Below are positions 15,206-23,427 of a stretch of DNA of 43,031 nt, one piece after another. Source of the stretch: JAUSIF01 sp036556265 (lineage in GTDB: Bacteria; Pseudomonadota; Alphaproteobacteria; Rhizobiales; Xanthobacteraceae); the NCBI GenBank assembly GCA_036556265.1, contig DATBJU010000014.1:1-43031 (forward strand), written 5' to 3'. The notes beneath the pieces are model-generated. The model was not told the origin of the DNA. It searched no databases and saw only the letters and a list, made by a program, of their open reading frames with translations. The stretch's first letter is position 1. Every line of letters begins with the position of its first letter. The translations under genes were made by a program, and so were the position numbers.

Positions 15206-15643
15206 TCAGGACGATGCGGCCGGATCTCCGCCTGCGGGTGCAGTGAATGGGCCGTTCAGCTTTCGCTCCAACAACAAGCGCAGTCTTGGTGCATTGCGGC
15301 AGTAGTCCGGCCAGTTTTGTGGTGCGGTGTGGACCATCAGCTCCCTTCTGCATCGACGCCAATTCCGGCAGCCAATGCAATTTCTCTGAAGCTCGGCAAG
15401 GGTCGCAGGCGCGCTGATCTCGTCCTGGCCAAGGCCGATCGCACGCATCAAGCTTAGCAGCAGTTGATTCTGCGGCTTGCTTCCGCCGAAATGCGGTGGG
15501 ATCCCGCTAATCGAAGCCAGATCGCAGACACTTCCGCGTTCAGACGTGGCGGCTGGGACGCTACGCAAGTCGCTCCTGCGAACCCACTGCACGAGGGCCG
15601 CGAACCAAGACCTGCGTTGAGCGCTCGAGACAGGAGTGCGCAT
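15206..15643 (-). CDS. Cys-rich small protein, DUF6455-like
   Basis: This 145-residue protein is read convergently to hemN with a 10-nt gap. ATG 15643 has GGAGTG upstream; an ATG at 15691 adds 16 residues. The first 60 residues are basic and variable. Residues 61-125 resemble the DUF6455 family: LLLSLMRAIGL, then LAELQRNC-x2-C-x5-C (Cys89, Cys92, Cys98) and DYCRNAPRL (Cys115). Four cysteines in this arrangement could bind zinc or an Fe-S cluster. There is no signal peptide. The function is unknown; position beside hemN and the anaerobic block suggests a redox- or heme-related role, which is only a guess. The family assignment is from memory of the motif. Confidence 0.65.
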   Translation of the reverse strand: MRTPVSSAQRRSWFAALVQWVRRSDLRSVPAATSERGSVCDLASISGIPPHFGGSKPQNQLLLSLMRAIGLGQDEISAPATLAELQRNCIGCRNWRRCRRELMVHTAPQNWPDYCRNAPRLRLLLERKLNGPFTAPAGGDPAASS

Positions 15644-15679
15644 GAGACACTCCAATCGTCTAACGTGACCGGATGTTGA

Positions 15680-15719
15680 CGACTGACACATTGATCGAAG
15701 TTTTCAGCCGTGTCAGTCG
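15680..15719. repeat. 10-bp inverted repeat, 20-nt loop
   Basis: CGACTGACAC at 15680-15689 and GTGTCAGTCG at 15710-15719 are perfect complements. The structure lies 73 nt after the stop of the 877-residue membrane protein gene and 36 nt before the start of the DUF6455-like gene, both on the minus strand. It has no following U-run, so it could be an operator for the small gene, an mRNA-end stabiliser or a weak terminator of the nine-gene array. Confidence 0.45.
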
Positions 15720-15791
15720 GCGCTGTGTCGCATCTGGGGGAGATGCCGCGCGCCGAATTGACGCGGACCATCGTGTCTCGATGCCGATCGA

Positions 15792-18425
15792 TCAATCACC
15801 GCCAGCGGCGATTCGCACGGCGATACGCCGAATGTCGGGATTCATTGCATTCCCGTTCACGGCGATGAATGCGTTGACCGTGTAGTCGCCGGGCGAAAGG
15901 CGGCCGTGCAGGTTGACCGAAAACGTCAAGTTGTCGCCCAAAGTGACGGCACCCGCCAACACGACGCGGCCCGCATCGTCAATCACGACGTACCGGCATT
16001 CCGGTGAGGCGCGCTTGAGCGCGTCGCGTGCAACAGACTGGATCGGCTCGCGCTCGAGCCGATAGCTGCGGGCAAATTTCACGACCGTTTCGATGTCGCC
16101 CGACAGTTCAATGCGGCCCTGCTTCTGCTCCACCCTGGTAATGTGGCCGCGCCGCGGTACCGCGTAGCTGTCGTACGAGCCGACACCCAACGGATAGGTG
16201 AGGTCCCTGAACGCTTCCAGCGTCACGCCTTCCGCGCTCCATTGCTTCAGCAAATAGGGGCCGTTGGCCACGAGGAAGTGGTGGCGTGTCTTGTAGAAGG
16301 CGGCAATAGCTGCCCACCGTCGGTGCGCGTCTTCGACGCTCACGAGAGATGACAACGCGGCGGGGCGGTAACCATCGCGCGCGAACGTCTCGACGAGCGA
16401 AGCGAGCCGCTCGTTCAAGTCCTTCGAGCGCACAAGATCGACCCATTCGATGCCGCGCCGCGCCGCTTCGGCTTTGGAGAAGGCGATCCAGCCGCGATCG
16501 GCTGCCTCCTCCATCAGTACCACGAGATGCCACGGAAGCGTGCTCCAGGGCGGCGCTATGAGTGCATCACGCTCCGGATCTTCCGGCCTGACGTTCGCGT
16601 ACACCTCGACAGTCAACAACTCGCGCACGAAGTTCACGTCGCCGACGCGAAACGAGCGTGAGGTCGCATCGCTACCCAAGACGCGCAGCCCGACGAGCTG
16701 ACCGCGCAGGGACGCCGTCGCGGCGTCGACGTGCGGATCGTAGCGATCCCGGTTTGACTCGGTTCGTTCACCCCAGCGGTATGCGAAGACGTAAGCATAG
16801 AGGAGATCCGCAGCAGCCGTTCGCGTGCCGTCGTGAAACGCCGAGCCGAGCACGCGATAAGTCAATCTCACTTTGGCGGATTTGCCCGGGCCGACGGCTT
16901 GTACGCTGCCGCTTCCCGCCTCCGGCAGAACGGCCTCGCTTGGGACGGGAATTTCGGCCGGCGTGACCGCCGACGGGCGCGCCGCCTCGCGCCGCTCGAC
17001 GATCGGCTCGGCGAGAATCGAGAGGCTGACAAAAGTGTAGACGACCATCAGCGCCGTGAGCGGCACTTGTGAACGCAACACCGCGCGTTGCGGCGTGATT
17101 TCGCGTATCGCCATGACGTGGGCGAGATGGACGGCGACGACATGGCCGATCAGAACCGCGGTGACGGCGGCATACCAGGCGAAGCGCGCACCCACGATCG
17201 CGATGTCGACCCGGTAGGAGGTAGTTCCGAACAGATTCCATCCCCATCCAAAGGGATCGGATATCAGAGGGATGATGTACTGACCCTGGATCAACAGAAA
17301 CACGAGATAGTGCGCGAGATGGTAGCCGATCGCGATTGGAACAAGAGTAAGCGCGAAGCGAAGTGCGAGTTCGCGTCGTGAGCGGCTTCCTCCGCCTGCG
17401 ACTCTCACCGCCGCGCTGATGAGCCCGTATGTCGCGAGGAAAAGCAGCCAGAATGCGAGAAGGCCGAGCGTCCTGACAGCGATCAGCTCGAACGGGCCGG
17501 GATCGCGCAACTGGGCGCCGATCGTGTTCTCCAGCGTCGTCCACTCCGGCGTGTTGAGAAGGCCGTCATAAAGAACGGTGGCAAGCAGCAGAAGCACGAA
17601 GGCTGTCATCGACGGCGAGGCTGAGCGGCTGTCGAGTAGACCGTCGGCGAAGGGCCGCAAGATCAGCGCAGGCCGTGCGCCGCCGCGTGCGTCGATCGGC
17701 GCGAAGCGCGCGAACGTGCCGAATACGACAGAGAATACCTCGCCATGCCGCAACCAGATGTCGCGGCCGAACAGCGCCATGCCGACCCACGTGAGAATGG
17801 AATAGCCGACTGCGAAACAGGCGATTTGCGCCGGTACAGCCGGTGTCGGATAGACCAGCTCGATCCAGGAAAATGCGAATAGCAGCGCGACCGCGGGCCA
17901 AACGCCGACCGCCTCCGGACAGGGCACGCGATATGAAAGTCTACGTCCCCAGATTTGCTCGGCCCATTCGAAAATCGTTCTCCAGGGATTGATCAGCGAC
18001 CATAAGTCCCCCACGAACGCCGAGATGTAAGCGAAACCAATCCAAACGATGACCCAAACCATCGTCGGCGCGATATTCCGGTACGGATTTTGATTTCCGA
18101 TGAAGCCGGCTGCGATCGTGACGAGGAACACCACGGCCGCGACAAGCTTGATAAAGAACACAACGCGGGCATGTATGATGGTTCGGACAATCGGATTCGT
18201 GTTCAAGTCGAAGCGCGCCCGACGCCGCGCCGGCGGTGCGCGGCGGACGAATAGGGCGACAATCACGAAGGTGATGACAACGAGCGCCGCTGTACCATAG
18301 AGGTAGAGCGAGAGCGGTAAGGGCAGATCGTAACGCTGCCCGAAGCCGTGAGCGCCCGCCGGGCTCGCGAATGCCCAAGCTGCCGCGGCGAGCAGCCAAG
18401 TCGCACCGCGACCGCGGCAAATCAT
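15792..18425 (-). CDS. Ten-TM membrane protein fused to exported B module
   Basis: This 877-residue protein is the last gene of the nine-gene array. After a signal-like start it has about ten membrane helices (residues about 40-475), with histidine-rich helices such as GYHLAHYLVFLLIQGQY and GHVVAVHLAHVM. From memory this half resembles membrane proteins annotated as fenitrothion hydrolase, a label of doubtful value. A Pro/Glu-rich linker (475-510) leads to a soluble B module (510-877) clearly homologous to residues 407-796 of the protein at 23428-25818; shared strings include APPWST-x-PWHL and HFLVANGPY-x-LK-x-W. The B module has weak hints of family 5 solute-binding proteins (FHDGTRTAAAD, ANGPYLLKQW). 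ATG 18425 is 1 nt from the cupredoxin stop. Function unknown; it may be a membrane docking or enzymatic partner of the ABC system. Confidence 0.75.
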   Translation of the reverse strand: MICRGRGATWLLAAAAWAFASPAGAHGFGQRYDLPLPLSLYLYGTAALVVITFVIVALFVRRAPPARRRARFDLNTNPIVRTIIHARVVFFIKLVAAVVFLVTIAAGFIGNQNPYRNIAPTMVWVIVWIGFAYISAFVGDLWSLINPWRTIFEWAEQIWGRRLSYRVPCPEAVGVWPAVALLFAFSWIELVYPTPAVPAQIACFAVGYSILTWVGMALFGRDIWLRHGEVFSVVFGTFARFAPIDARGGARPALILRPFADGLLDSRSASPSMTAFVLLLLATVLYDGLLNTPEWTTLENTIGAQLRDPGPFELIAVRTLGLLAFWLLFLATYGLISAAVRVAGGGSRSRRELALRFALTLVPIAIGYHLAHYLVFLLIQGQYIIPLISDPFGWGWNLFGTTSYRVDIAIVGARFAWYAAVTAVLIGHVVAVHLAHVMAIREITPQRAVLRSQVPLTALMVVYTFVSLSILAEPIVERREAARPSAVTPAEIPVPSEAVLPEAGSGSVQAVGPGKSAKVRLTYRVLGSAFHDGTRTAAADLLYAYVFAYRWGERTESNRDRYDPHVDAATASLRGQLVGLRVLGSDATSRSFRVGDVNFVRELLTVEVYANVRPEDPERDALIAPPWSTLPWHLVVLMEEAADRGWIAFSKAEAARRGIEWVDLVRSKDLNERLASLVETFARDGYRPAALSSLVSVEDAHRRWAAIAAFYKTRHHFLVANGPYLLKQWSAEGVTLEAFRDLTYPLGVGSYDSYAVPRRGHITRVEQKQGRIELSGDIETVVKFARSYRLEREPIQSVARDALKRASPECRYVVIDDAGRVVLAGAVTLGDNLTFSVNLHGRLSPGDYTVNAFIAVNGNAMNPDIRRIAVRIAAGGD

Positions 18426-18426
18426 G

Positions 18427-18798
18427 CTAGCGCGGCAGGACCTCGACCTGAACAATGGGCGCTCCATGCGTATGCGCGCCGCCCGCCCGCGGCTGATGCT
18501 CCTCTACTGGGAATCGACCGGTCGCACGCGCCGTGAAGGTCATTTCCGCGGCGCCGCCGGGCTCGACGGTTCGCTCGATGTCATAGCCGTGCAGGTGCAG
18601 CGAGATCGCTCGGTCCGAGCTCCACCGCAACTTGATGACGTCGCCTTGCCTGACGCGGATGAGTCGCATGTTGGCGGGCACCTGGCCGCGCGTTAGACGC
18701 AAGTCGAACGTCAGCTCCTCGGCTTTTGCCTCGATCACGGCAAAGAGCGCCGTCGAAAACAGCAGGGTTCCCGCAAGCCCGTTCCGAACGACGCGCAT
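18427..18798 (-). CDS. Exported cupredoxin-like protein
   Basis: This 123-residue protein has a signal peptide (NGLAGTLLFSTALFAVIEAKAEE) and one compact beta-rich domain with cupredoxin features: VRQGDVIKLRWSSDRAISLHLHGYDIE and a C-terminal IVQVEVLP strand. Potential metal ligands are the histidines of HLHGYD and those in EEHQ and GGAHTHG. The type 1 copper cysteine is missing, since the segment reads FPVEEHQ. It might therefore bind copper differently, or only keep the fold. ATG 18798 is preferred over GTG 18810. It sits 15 nt after the A-module gene stop and 1 nt before the membrane-B protein gene, so all three are probably made together. Confidence 0.7.
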   Translation of the reverse strand: MRVVRNGLAGTLLFSTALFAVIEAKAEELTFDLRLTRGQVPANMRLIRVRQGDVIKLRWSSDRAISLHLHGYDIERTVEPGGAAEMTFTARATGRFPVEEHQPRAGGAHTHGAPIVQVEVLPR

Positions 18799-18813
18799 GA
18801 CACGGCACACCGC

Positions 18814-19941
18814 TTATCGCCCTGTACTCGACTGCACGTCTGAAATGCGGTTGAGCATCCACACGGACTCGTAGGGGGACGGGATCAAGGCGGTGTCACC
18901 GATGGCGGACCACATCAGCCGTCCGAAGTCGTCGGTGAACCCCGCGATCGGATTCCATGCAGCCGTCGGCCTCGCATTGATCCCGAGCGCAAGCCATCCG
19001 TTCCAGGGAAAATCCTTGAGCTTCACGGTTCGCACGAACATCGGCGAGTTAAGGCCCTCGACCGAGTCATAGGCAATGTTTTCGACGCCGGCAGTGAAGA
19101 CGGTGCTGAAATACTCACGCTTCACCGTGTAGCCCGCGACTCTCACATGACAATTCGCCACAAGCGTCTTGACTAGCGATCGCTCCAGGTTGATCCGTTC
19201 CACCGCGTTGGCGTACTCCGCGCTCTGCAGACGCCGGCGATACTCCTCGGCGATGCCCTTCTCGTCGCCGGTCGGTGTGCCCAGGAGAAGGTAAGCCTGC
19301 AACCATCCGCTTCTGAGCCACGGCGGGCCGGTCCAGCTGTTTGTTGAAACGCGCGCCGAGGCAACCAATTTCGCGGCGTCGACTTCCGCGACTTCGAAGT
19401 CCCATTCTGAGCCGGTGGCCTGCCACTCGGGACGCAAGAGCGAGCGGGCCAGCGCGCTGTCACTCCTAACTCTTAGCTTCTGTATTCCGGGATCGGCGCC
19501 GCGCGCGCGAATTCGCCCCCTCGCCGCATCAACGAGATCCGCATGGTGCAGATAGTCGCCATGAAACGGAGTGACCGGATAAGTGTGCAAGATCAGGGTG
19601 TCGCTCTTGCCGGCGAAATCGCGAATGATCTGCTCGGTGAAAGCGCACGCGTCTTTCGCGAGGGGCGAGGAGGGGTTTACGCGAATGATCACGAACGTGC
19701 CCAACGACGGGACGCTGTCGATCGTCGGCGGAGGCGGGTCAGCGAAGCGTGGCGTGCCGCCGACGTAGGCCTGGATTTTCCCCGCGAGCAGCAGCTGCGT
19801 CGCCCCTTCCGGGCTCACGGACGCAAGTTCGATCTCATGGGGGTAGTAAGAGGGATAGACTGGCTGCTCGTGACCGCCTCGAGCCACCGTGACGAGGGCC
19901 AACGCCAGCGCGACGACAAAGAATGCACCGCGTCCGTTCAT
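18814..19941 (-). CDS. Exported A-module protein
   Basis: This is a 375-residue protein with a signal peptide (GAFFVVALALALVTVARG). It matches the first half of the 796-residue protein along its whole length. Shared strings are YPS-x-YPHEI, HAYVG/QAYVG, YP-x-TPFH-x-DY-x-HHAD, NLERSL, GLNSP, KLK-x-x-PWNG, AWNP-x-AGFTD and WM-x-NR. The conserved PFH..DY..HHAD cluster could bind a metal. The protein stops right after the WMLNRI motif, where the longer relative continues into its B module. It starts 25 nt after the livF stop. I recognise no named family; the periplasmic location is inferred from the signal peptide. A substrate-capturing or processing role with the neighbouring ABC importer is likely but unproven. 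Confidence 0.8.
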   Translation of the reverse strand: MNGRGAFFVVALALALVTVARGGHEQPVYPSYYPHEIELASVSPEGATQLLLAGKIQAYVGGTPRFADPPPPTIDSVPSLGTFVIIRVNPSSPLAKDACAFTEQIIRDFAGKSDTLILHTYPVTPFHGDYLHHADLVDAARGRIRARGADPGIQKLRVRSDSALARSLLRPEWQATGSEWDFEVAEVDAAKLVASARVSTNSWTGPPWLRSGWLQAYLLLGTPTGDEKGIAEEYRRRLQSAEYANAVERINLERSLVKTLVANCHVRVAGYTVKREYFSTVFTAGVENIAYDSVEGLNSPMFVRTVKLKDFPWNGWLALGINARPTAAWNPIAGFTDDFGRLMWSAIGDTALIPSPYESVWMLNRISDVQSSTGR

Positions 19942-19966
19942 GGCTCCTCCCGGCGCTTCGGCGTGC

Positions 19967-20686
19967 TCACCCGCGCAACGCCTTCACCACCTTTTCGTCG
20001 GCGAGCGCGTCCTTGGGCAATCCGTGGAAGATGATCTCGCCGCGATCGATGGCGTAGAGCCGATCGCCGATGCGTGTCGCAGCGGCGAGATGCGACTCGG
20101 CCATCAGGATGGAGACACCCAATTCCTTGATCTTCATGACCGCTTCGATGAAGCGGTTGACCACCACGGGCGCGAGGCCCTCGAACGCCTCGTCCAGCAA
20201 GAGCAGCTTCGGCGACAACATCATGGCGCGCGCGACCGCGACCATCTTTCGCTGGCCACCGCTCAGGTGCAGGCCTTGGCGCTGCAGCAGCGCCTTGACC
20301 TCCGGGAACACGGAAAAGGCCTGCTCCTCCGGATTTACCCGATTCTTGCCGTCGCGTTTACGCGCGATTTCATCGCCTAACCACTTGCTGATCATCAGGT
20401 TCTCGTCGACGGAAAGTTCTGGAAAGACGCCGCAGTCCTCGGGCGAATAGCCGATGCCGCGCCTCGCACGCTCGTGCGGCGGAAGGCCCCCGAGATCCTC
20501 GTTGTCGAAGGTGATCTGCCCCGCCCGAAGCGGCAGGAATCCCATGATGCTTTCGATCGTTGTGGTCTTACCCGCGCCATTGCGCCCGACCAGGCACACG
20601 ACCTCCCGCTCTCCGACGTGCAGGGACACGCCGTAAAGAATATGGGCGGGGCCGCGGTAGGTATCGATCGCCTTGACTTCGAGCAC
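19967..20686 (-). CDS. livF: Liv-type ABC transporter ATPase (LivF)
   Basis: This is a 239-residue nucleotide-binding subunit. Walker A is GRNGAGKTT, the Q-loop region is GIGYSPEDCGVFPELSVDENL, the signature is LSGGQRKMVAVARA (LSGGEQQ in most relatives), Walker B is LLLLDEAFEGLAP and the switch histidine is in ESHLAAA. I prefer GTG 20686, which gives the family-typical start MLEVKAIDTYRG and has AAGGA 9 nt upstream; a TTG at 20695 overlapping the livG stop is the alternative. It should pair with LivG to power the LivH/LivM channel. The central insert after ENLMISKWLGDE is rich in charged residues and longer than in typical LivF. Confidence 0.93.
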   Translation of the reverse strand: MLEVKAIDTYRGPAHILYGVSLHVGEREVVCLVGRNGAGKTTTIESIMGFLPLRAGQITFDNEDLGGLPPHERARRGIGYSPEDCGVFPELSVDENLMISKWLGDEIARKRDGKNRVNPEEQAFSVFPEVKALLQRQGLHLSGGQRKMVAVARAMMLSPKLLLLDEAFEGLAPVVVNRFIEAVMKIKELGVSILMAESHLAAATRIGDRLYAIDRGEIIFHGLPKDALADEKVVKALRG

Positions 20687-20691
20687 GTCGA

Positions 20692-21465
20692 TCAATCCTT
20701 TTGTGTGAAAGCGTCCGGCCCTGATGTGCCGAGCAGGACCATGGCGACCTGATCGTTCTTCCGGATCTCATCCGGAGCACCCTGGGCGAGGATCGCGCCC
20801 TGCTGCATCACTACGATGCGATCCGAATACTTGAACACGACGTCCATGTCATGCTCGACGATGATGGCAGTGATGCCTTCGCCGCGCACGACGGAAGCGA
20901 TTGTGTCCATGATCTGACCTTTGTCGCGCGTACTGACGCCGCTGGTGGGCTCGTCGAGAAACAGGAGCTTCGGCTTAAGCGCGTAGGCGATCGCGACGTC
21001 GAGCAGCTTGCGTTCACCTTGCGAGAGGTCGCGCGCCGGTACGTTGCGTTTGCTCATGAGATTGAATTGGCCGAGCACGCCGTCCGCCTCGGCGCTCACC
21101 GCGTGATCAAGGTGCGCGAGCTTGGCCAGGTTTCGCGTCTTGCCCTCGCGCGAGAAGATCGCGAGCGCGATGTTGTCGAAGGCCGACAGATCGTCGAACA
21201 GGTTCACGAGCTGGAAGCTGCGTGCGATCCCAATCTTCACGCGCTCGGTCACCGGCATGTCGGTGACGTCCTTGCCCATGAAGATCACCTTGCCCGAATC
21301 GGGACGCAGATACGCACTCACCACGTTGACGAGCGAGGTCTTGCCGGCGCCGTTCGGCCCCACGAGAGAAATGAACTCGCCCTCGTTGATCGTGAGGTTC
21401 ACATTGTCGACCGCGCGGGTGTCTCCGAAGTATCGCTTCAGGTCGACGGTCTGTAAGATTTCCAT
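20692..21465 (-). CDS. livG: Liv-type ABC transporter ATPase (LivG)
   Basis: This 257-residue nucleotide-binding subunit has Walker A GPNGAGKTS, Q-loop ARSFQLVNLF, signature LSQGERKLLDVAIA (Gln replacing the first Gly of LSGGE), Walker B KLLFLDEPTSGVS and the switch region IIVEHDMDVVF. The LivG C-terminal extension (QGAILAQGAPDEIRKND) is present. It lies 1 nt after the livM stop and just upstream of livF. Together with LivF it forms the cytoplasmic ATPase pair of the importer encoded by this array. The LSQGER variant is common in Liv-type ATPases and should be functional. Confidence 0.93.
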   Translation of the reverse strand: MEILQTVDLKRYFGDTRAVDNVNLTINEGEFISLVGPNGAGKTSLVNVVSAYLRPDSGKVIFMGKDVTDMPVTERVKIGIARSFQLVNLFDDLSAFDNIALAIFSREGKTRNLAKLAHLDHAVSAEADGVLGQFNLMSKRNVPARDLSQGERKLLDVAIAYALKPKLLFLDEPTSGVSTRDKGQIMDTIASVVRGEGITAIIVEHDMDVVFKYSDRIVVMQQGAILAQGAPDEIRKNDQVAMVLLGTSGPDAFTQKD

Positions 21466-21466
21466 C

Positions 21467-22477
21467 TCACGACCTCCCGGTCAGCTTTCCGTAGACGCGA
21501 TTGATGGTTCCGACAATGCCCGTCGGCAGCGCGATCACCAGGATCACCAGCACAGCGCCGAGCAGGAATTGCCAGTACTCTGTGCTCGCGACCGCGTAGG
21601 TCCGCAGATAGTTGAACACGACGGCGCCGATGATCGGCCCGGCGAACGAACGGAAGCCACCAAGCACCGTCATGAACACGATCTCGCCCGAGAACGGCCA
21701 ATAGAGAACGTCCGGCGTTACCAGCCCGTTCAGCGGCACCCATAGGATGCCGGCGAGACCGGTGAAGCTCCCGGAGATCAGAAACGCGAGCCAGCGGTAT
21801 CGCCTGATCTGAATCCCGAGGAACTGCGCGCGCGTCTCGTTGTCTCGGATCGCCTGTAGCGCCTTGCCGAACGGCGAATGCGTGATGACCCACATGAGCG
21901 CAGTGCAAACACAGAACAGGAACAGCACGTAATAGTAATAGTTGTGCACGAATGCCTGGTAGGCGCCGCGGCCCTTGAAGTCGATCAGCCCGCCGACCAG
22001 CGTCAGATTGCCGAACGCGACACGCAGCCCATCGGTACCGCCGGTTACCCAGAAAAACTTGTAGGCCAGCGTCCACAGCACCTGCGAGAGCGCGAGCGTA
22101 AGGATGCCGAAGAAAATCCGCGTATGACGGACACAGATATAGCCGAATGCCGCCGAGACAAGGGCGACGATGACAAGTCCGAAAACGATGAAGACCTCCA
22201 TTGAGCCGATGCCGAGATACCTGACCATAAAGGCCGCTGAATAGGCGCCGAGCCCGAAATAGGCGGAGTGCCCGAACGAGAGCAGGCCGGTGAAGCCAAG
22301 CAGCAGGTTGAACCCGAGCGCGGCGATCGCGAACACCAGCCCATAGGTCAGCAGCTGCGTCTGGTAAACGTCGGCGATCTGCGGCAGCGCAATGAGCGCA
22401 ATCAGAATCGCTGCGACGCCGGCCAGCATGAGCGCCGTCGAAGGCCCACCGCGTGCGTTCTTGGTCTGCATGCTCAC
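21467..22477 (-). CDS. livM: Liv-type ABC transporter permease (LivM)
   Basis: This is an inner-membrane permease of about 336 residues with 8-10 predicted helices. It has the family motif LLLGFTGLLSFGHSAYFGLGAY near residue 60 and the coupling loop with IRDNETRAQFLGIQ and YRWLAF. The start codon is GTG 22477 overlapping the livH stop (GTGA), or ATG 22471 two codons later. A cluster of aromatic residues (FVHNYYYYVLFLF) lies in the centre, where longer LivM proteins carry an extra loop. It forms the translocation path with LivH. The substrate is not predictable; Liv-type systems carry branched-chain amino acids, urea, amides, short acids and aromatic compounds. Confidence 0.93.
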   Translation of the reverse strand: MSMQTKNARGGPSTALMLAGVAAILIALIALPQIADVYQTQLLTYGLVFAIAALGFNLLLGFTGLLSFGHSAYFGLGAYSAAFMVRYLGIGSMEVFIVFGLVIVALVSAAFGYICVRHTRIFFGILTLALSQVLWTLAYKFFWVTGGTDGLRVAFGNLTLVGGLIDFKGRGAYQAFVHNYYYYVLFLFCVCTALMWVITHSPFGKALQAIRDNETRAQFLGIQIRRYRWLAFLISGSFTGLAGILWVPLNGLVTPDVLYWPFSGEIVFMTVLGGFRSFAGPIIGAVVFNYLRTYAVASTEYWQFLLGAVLVILVIALPTGIVGTINRVYGKLTGRS

Positions 22478-23349
22478 GCCCTTCCGAACAGGCCGGTCGG
22501 CTTGACCAGGAGGACGATGGCCGCGATCAGGTAGAGCACGGCGAGTTCAACCTCGGCGAAGTATTGGATGGCAGCGGTGCGGACGAAAGCGACGATCAGC
22601 GCGCCGATCAACGCCCCCTCCAGACTGCCGAGACCACCGATGACGACGACGACGAACGCAAGGATGAGCGCCTCGATGCCCATGCCGAGCACCGCTGCTT
22701 GCGCCGGCACAACGACCGCACCGCCTAGGCCCGCCATGAAGCAACCCAGCGCAAACGCGAGCACATATACGCGCTTCACGTTCAGTCCGAGCGCCGAAGC
22801 CATGCGCATGTTCTGCGAGGTGGCCCTGAGGATGACTCCGAACTTGGTGCGGTAGATGAAGGCCCATAGGAAGCCGGCGGCCGCGATGCCGATGAAGATG
22901 ACCAGAAGGTTGTAAGCGGGATAGCGCAAGCCGAGCACGGGAATGGTTCCCATGCTGTCAATCACCGGGCCGGTCGTGAGCGGCACGCCTCCGAAGAGGT
23001 AGTGCATTGAATCCTCGAGGATCAGCAGCAACGCGAAGGTGACGAGCAGCTGATACTCCTCCGGCCGATTGTAGAGCGGCCGTAACAGCGTGGGCTCGAT
23101 CAGCGCTCCGAGTACGGCAACCGCTATGGCACCGGCCGGGAGCAGCAGGAACAGCACCCAGATTGGAGCGCCCGCCGCGAGCGTTCCGATGGTCCAGGCG
23201 GTCACGTAGGCACCGAATGCGTAGAGGCTGCCGTGCGCGAGATTGACGATCCGCATGACCCCGTAGATCAGGCTGAGGCCAGCGGCGATGAGAAAAAGAA
23301 TGGACGCGTAGAAAACCGAGTTCAGGAATTGAATTGCTAGAATATCCAT
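22474..23349 (-). CDS. livH: Liv-type ABC transporter permease (LivH)
   Basis: This is a 291-residue permease with about eight helices. Family motifs are IYGVMRIVNLAHGSLYAFGAYV near the N-terminus, FGVILRATSQNMRMASALGLNV for the coupling helix, and the conserved VVVIGGLGSLEGALIGAL segment. ATG 23349 lies 78 nt after the stop of the 796-residue A-B protein, and its stop overlaps the livM start. It is therefore the first of four tightly coupled transporter genes inside the array, flanked on both sides by the unusual exported proteins. Confidence 0.93.
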   Translation of the reverse strand: MDILAIQFLNSVFYASILFLIAAGLSLIYGVMRIVNLAHGSLYAFGAYVTAWTIGTLAAGAPIWVLFLLLPAGAIAVAVLGALIEPTLLRPLYNRPEEYQLLVTFALLLILEDSMHYLFGGVPLTTGPVIDSMGTIPVLGLRYPAYNLLVIFIGIAAAGFLWAFIYRTKFGVILRATSQNMRMASALGLNVKRVYVLAFALGCFMAGLGGAVVVPAQAAVLGMGIEALILAFVVVVIGGLGSLEGALIGALIVAFVRTAAIQYFAEVELAVLYLIAAIVLLVKPTGLFGRA

Positions 23350-23427
23350 TTTCCCCGCCCGCTTTTTAGGCTAGGCCGCCCAGGTTTGTGTTGCAAGAAG
23401 ATGCGCCGTCATCGACATTTGATCCCG

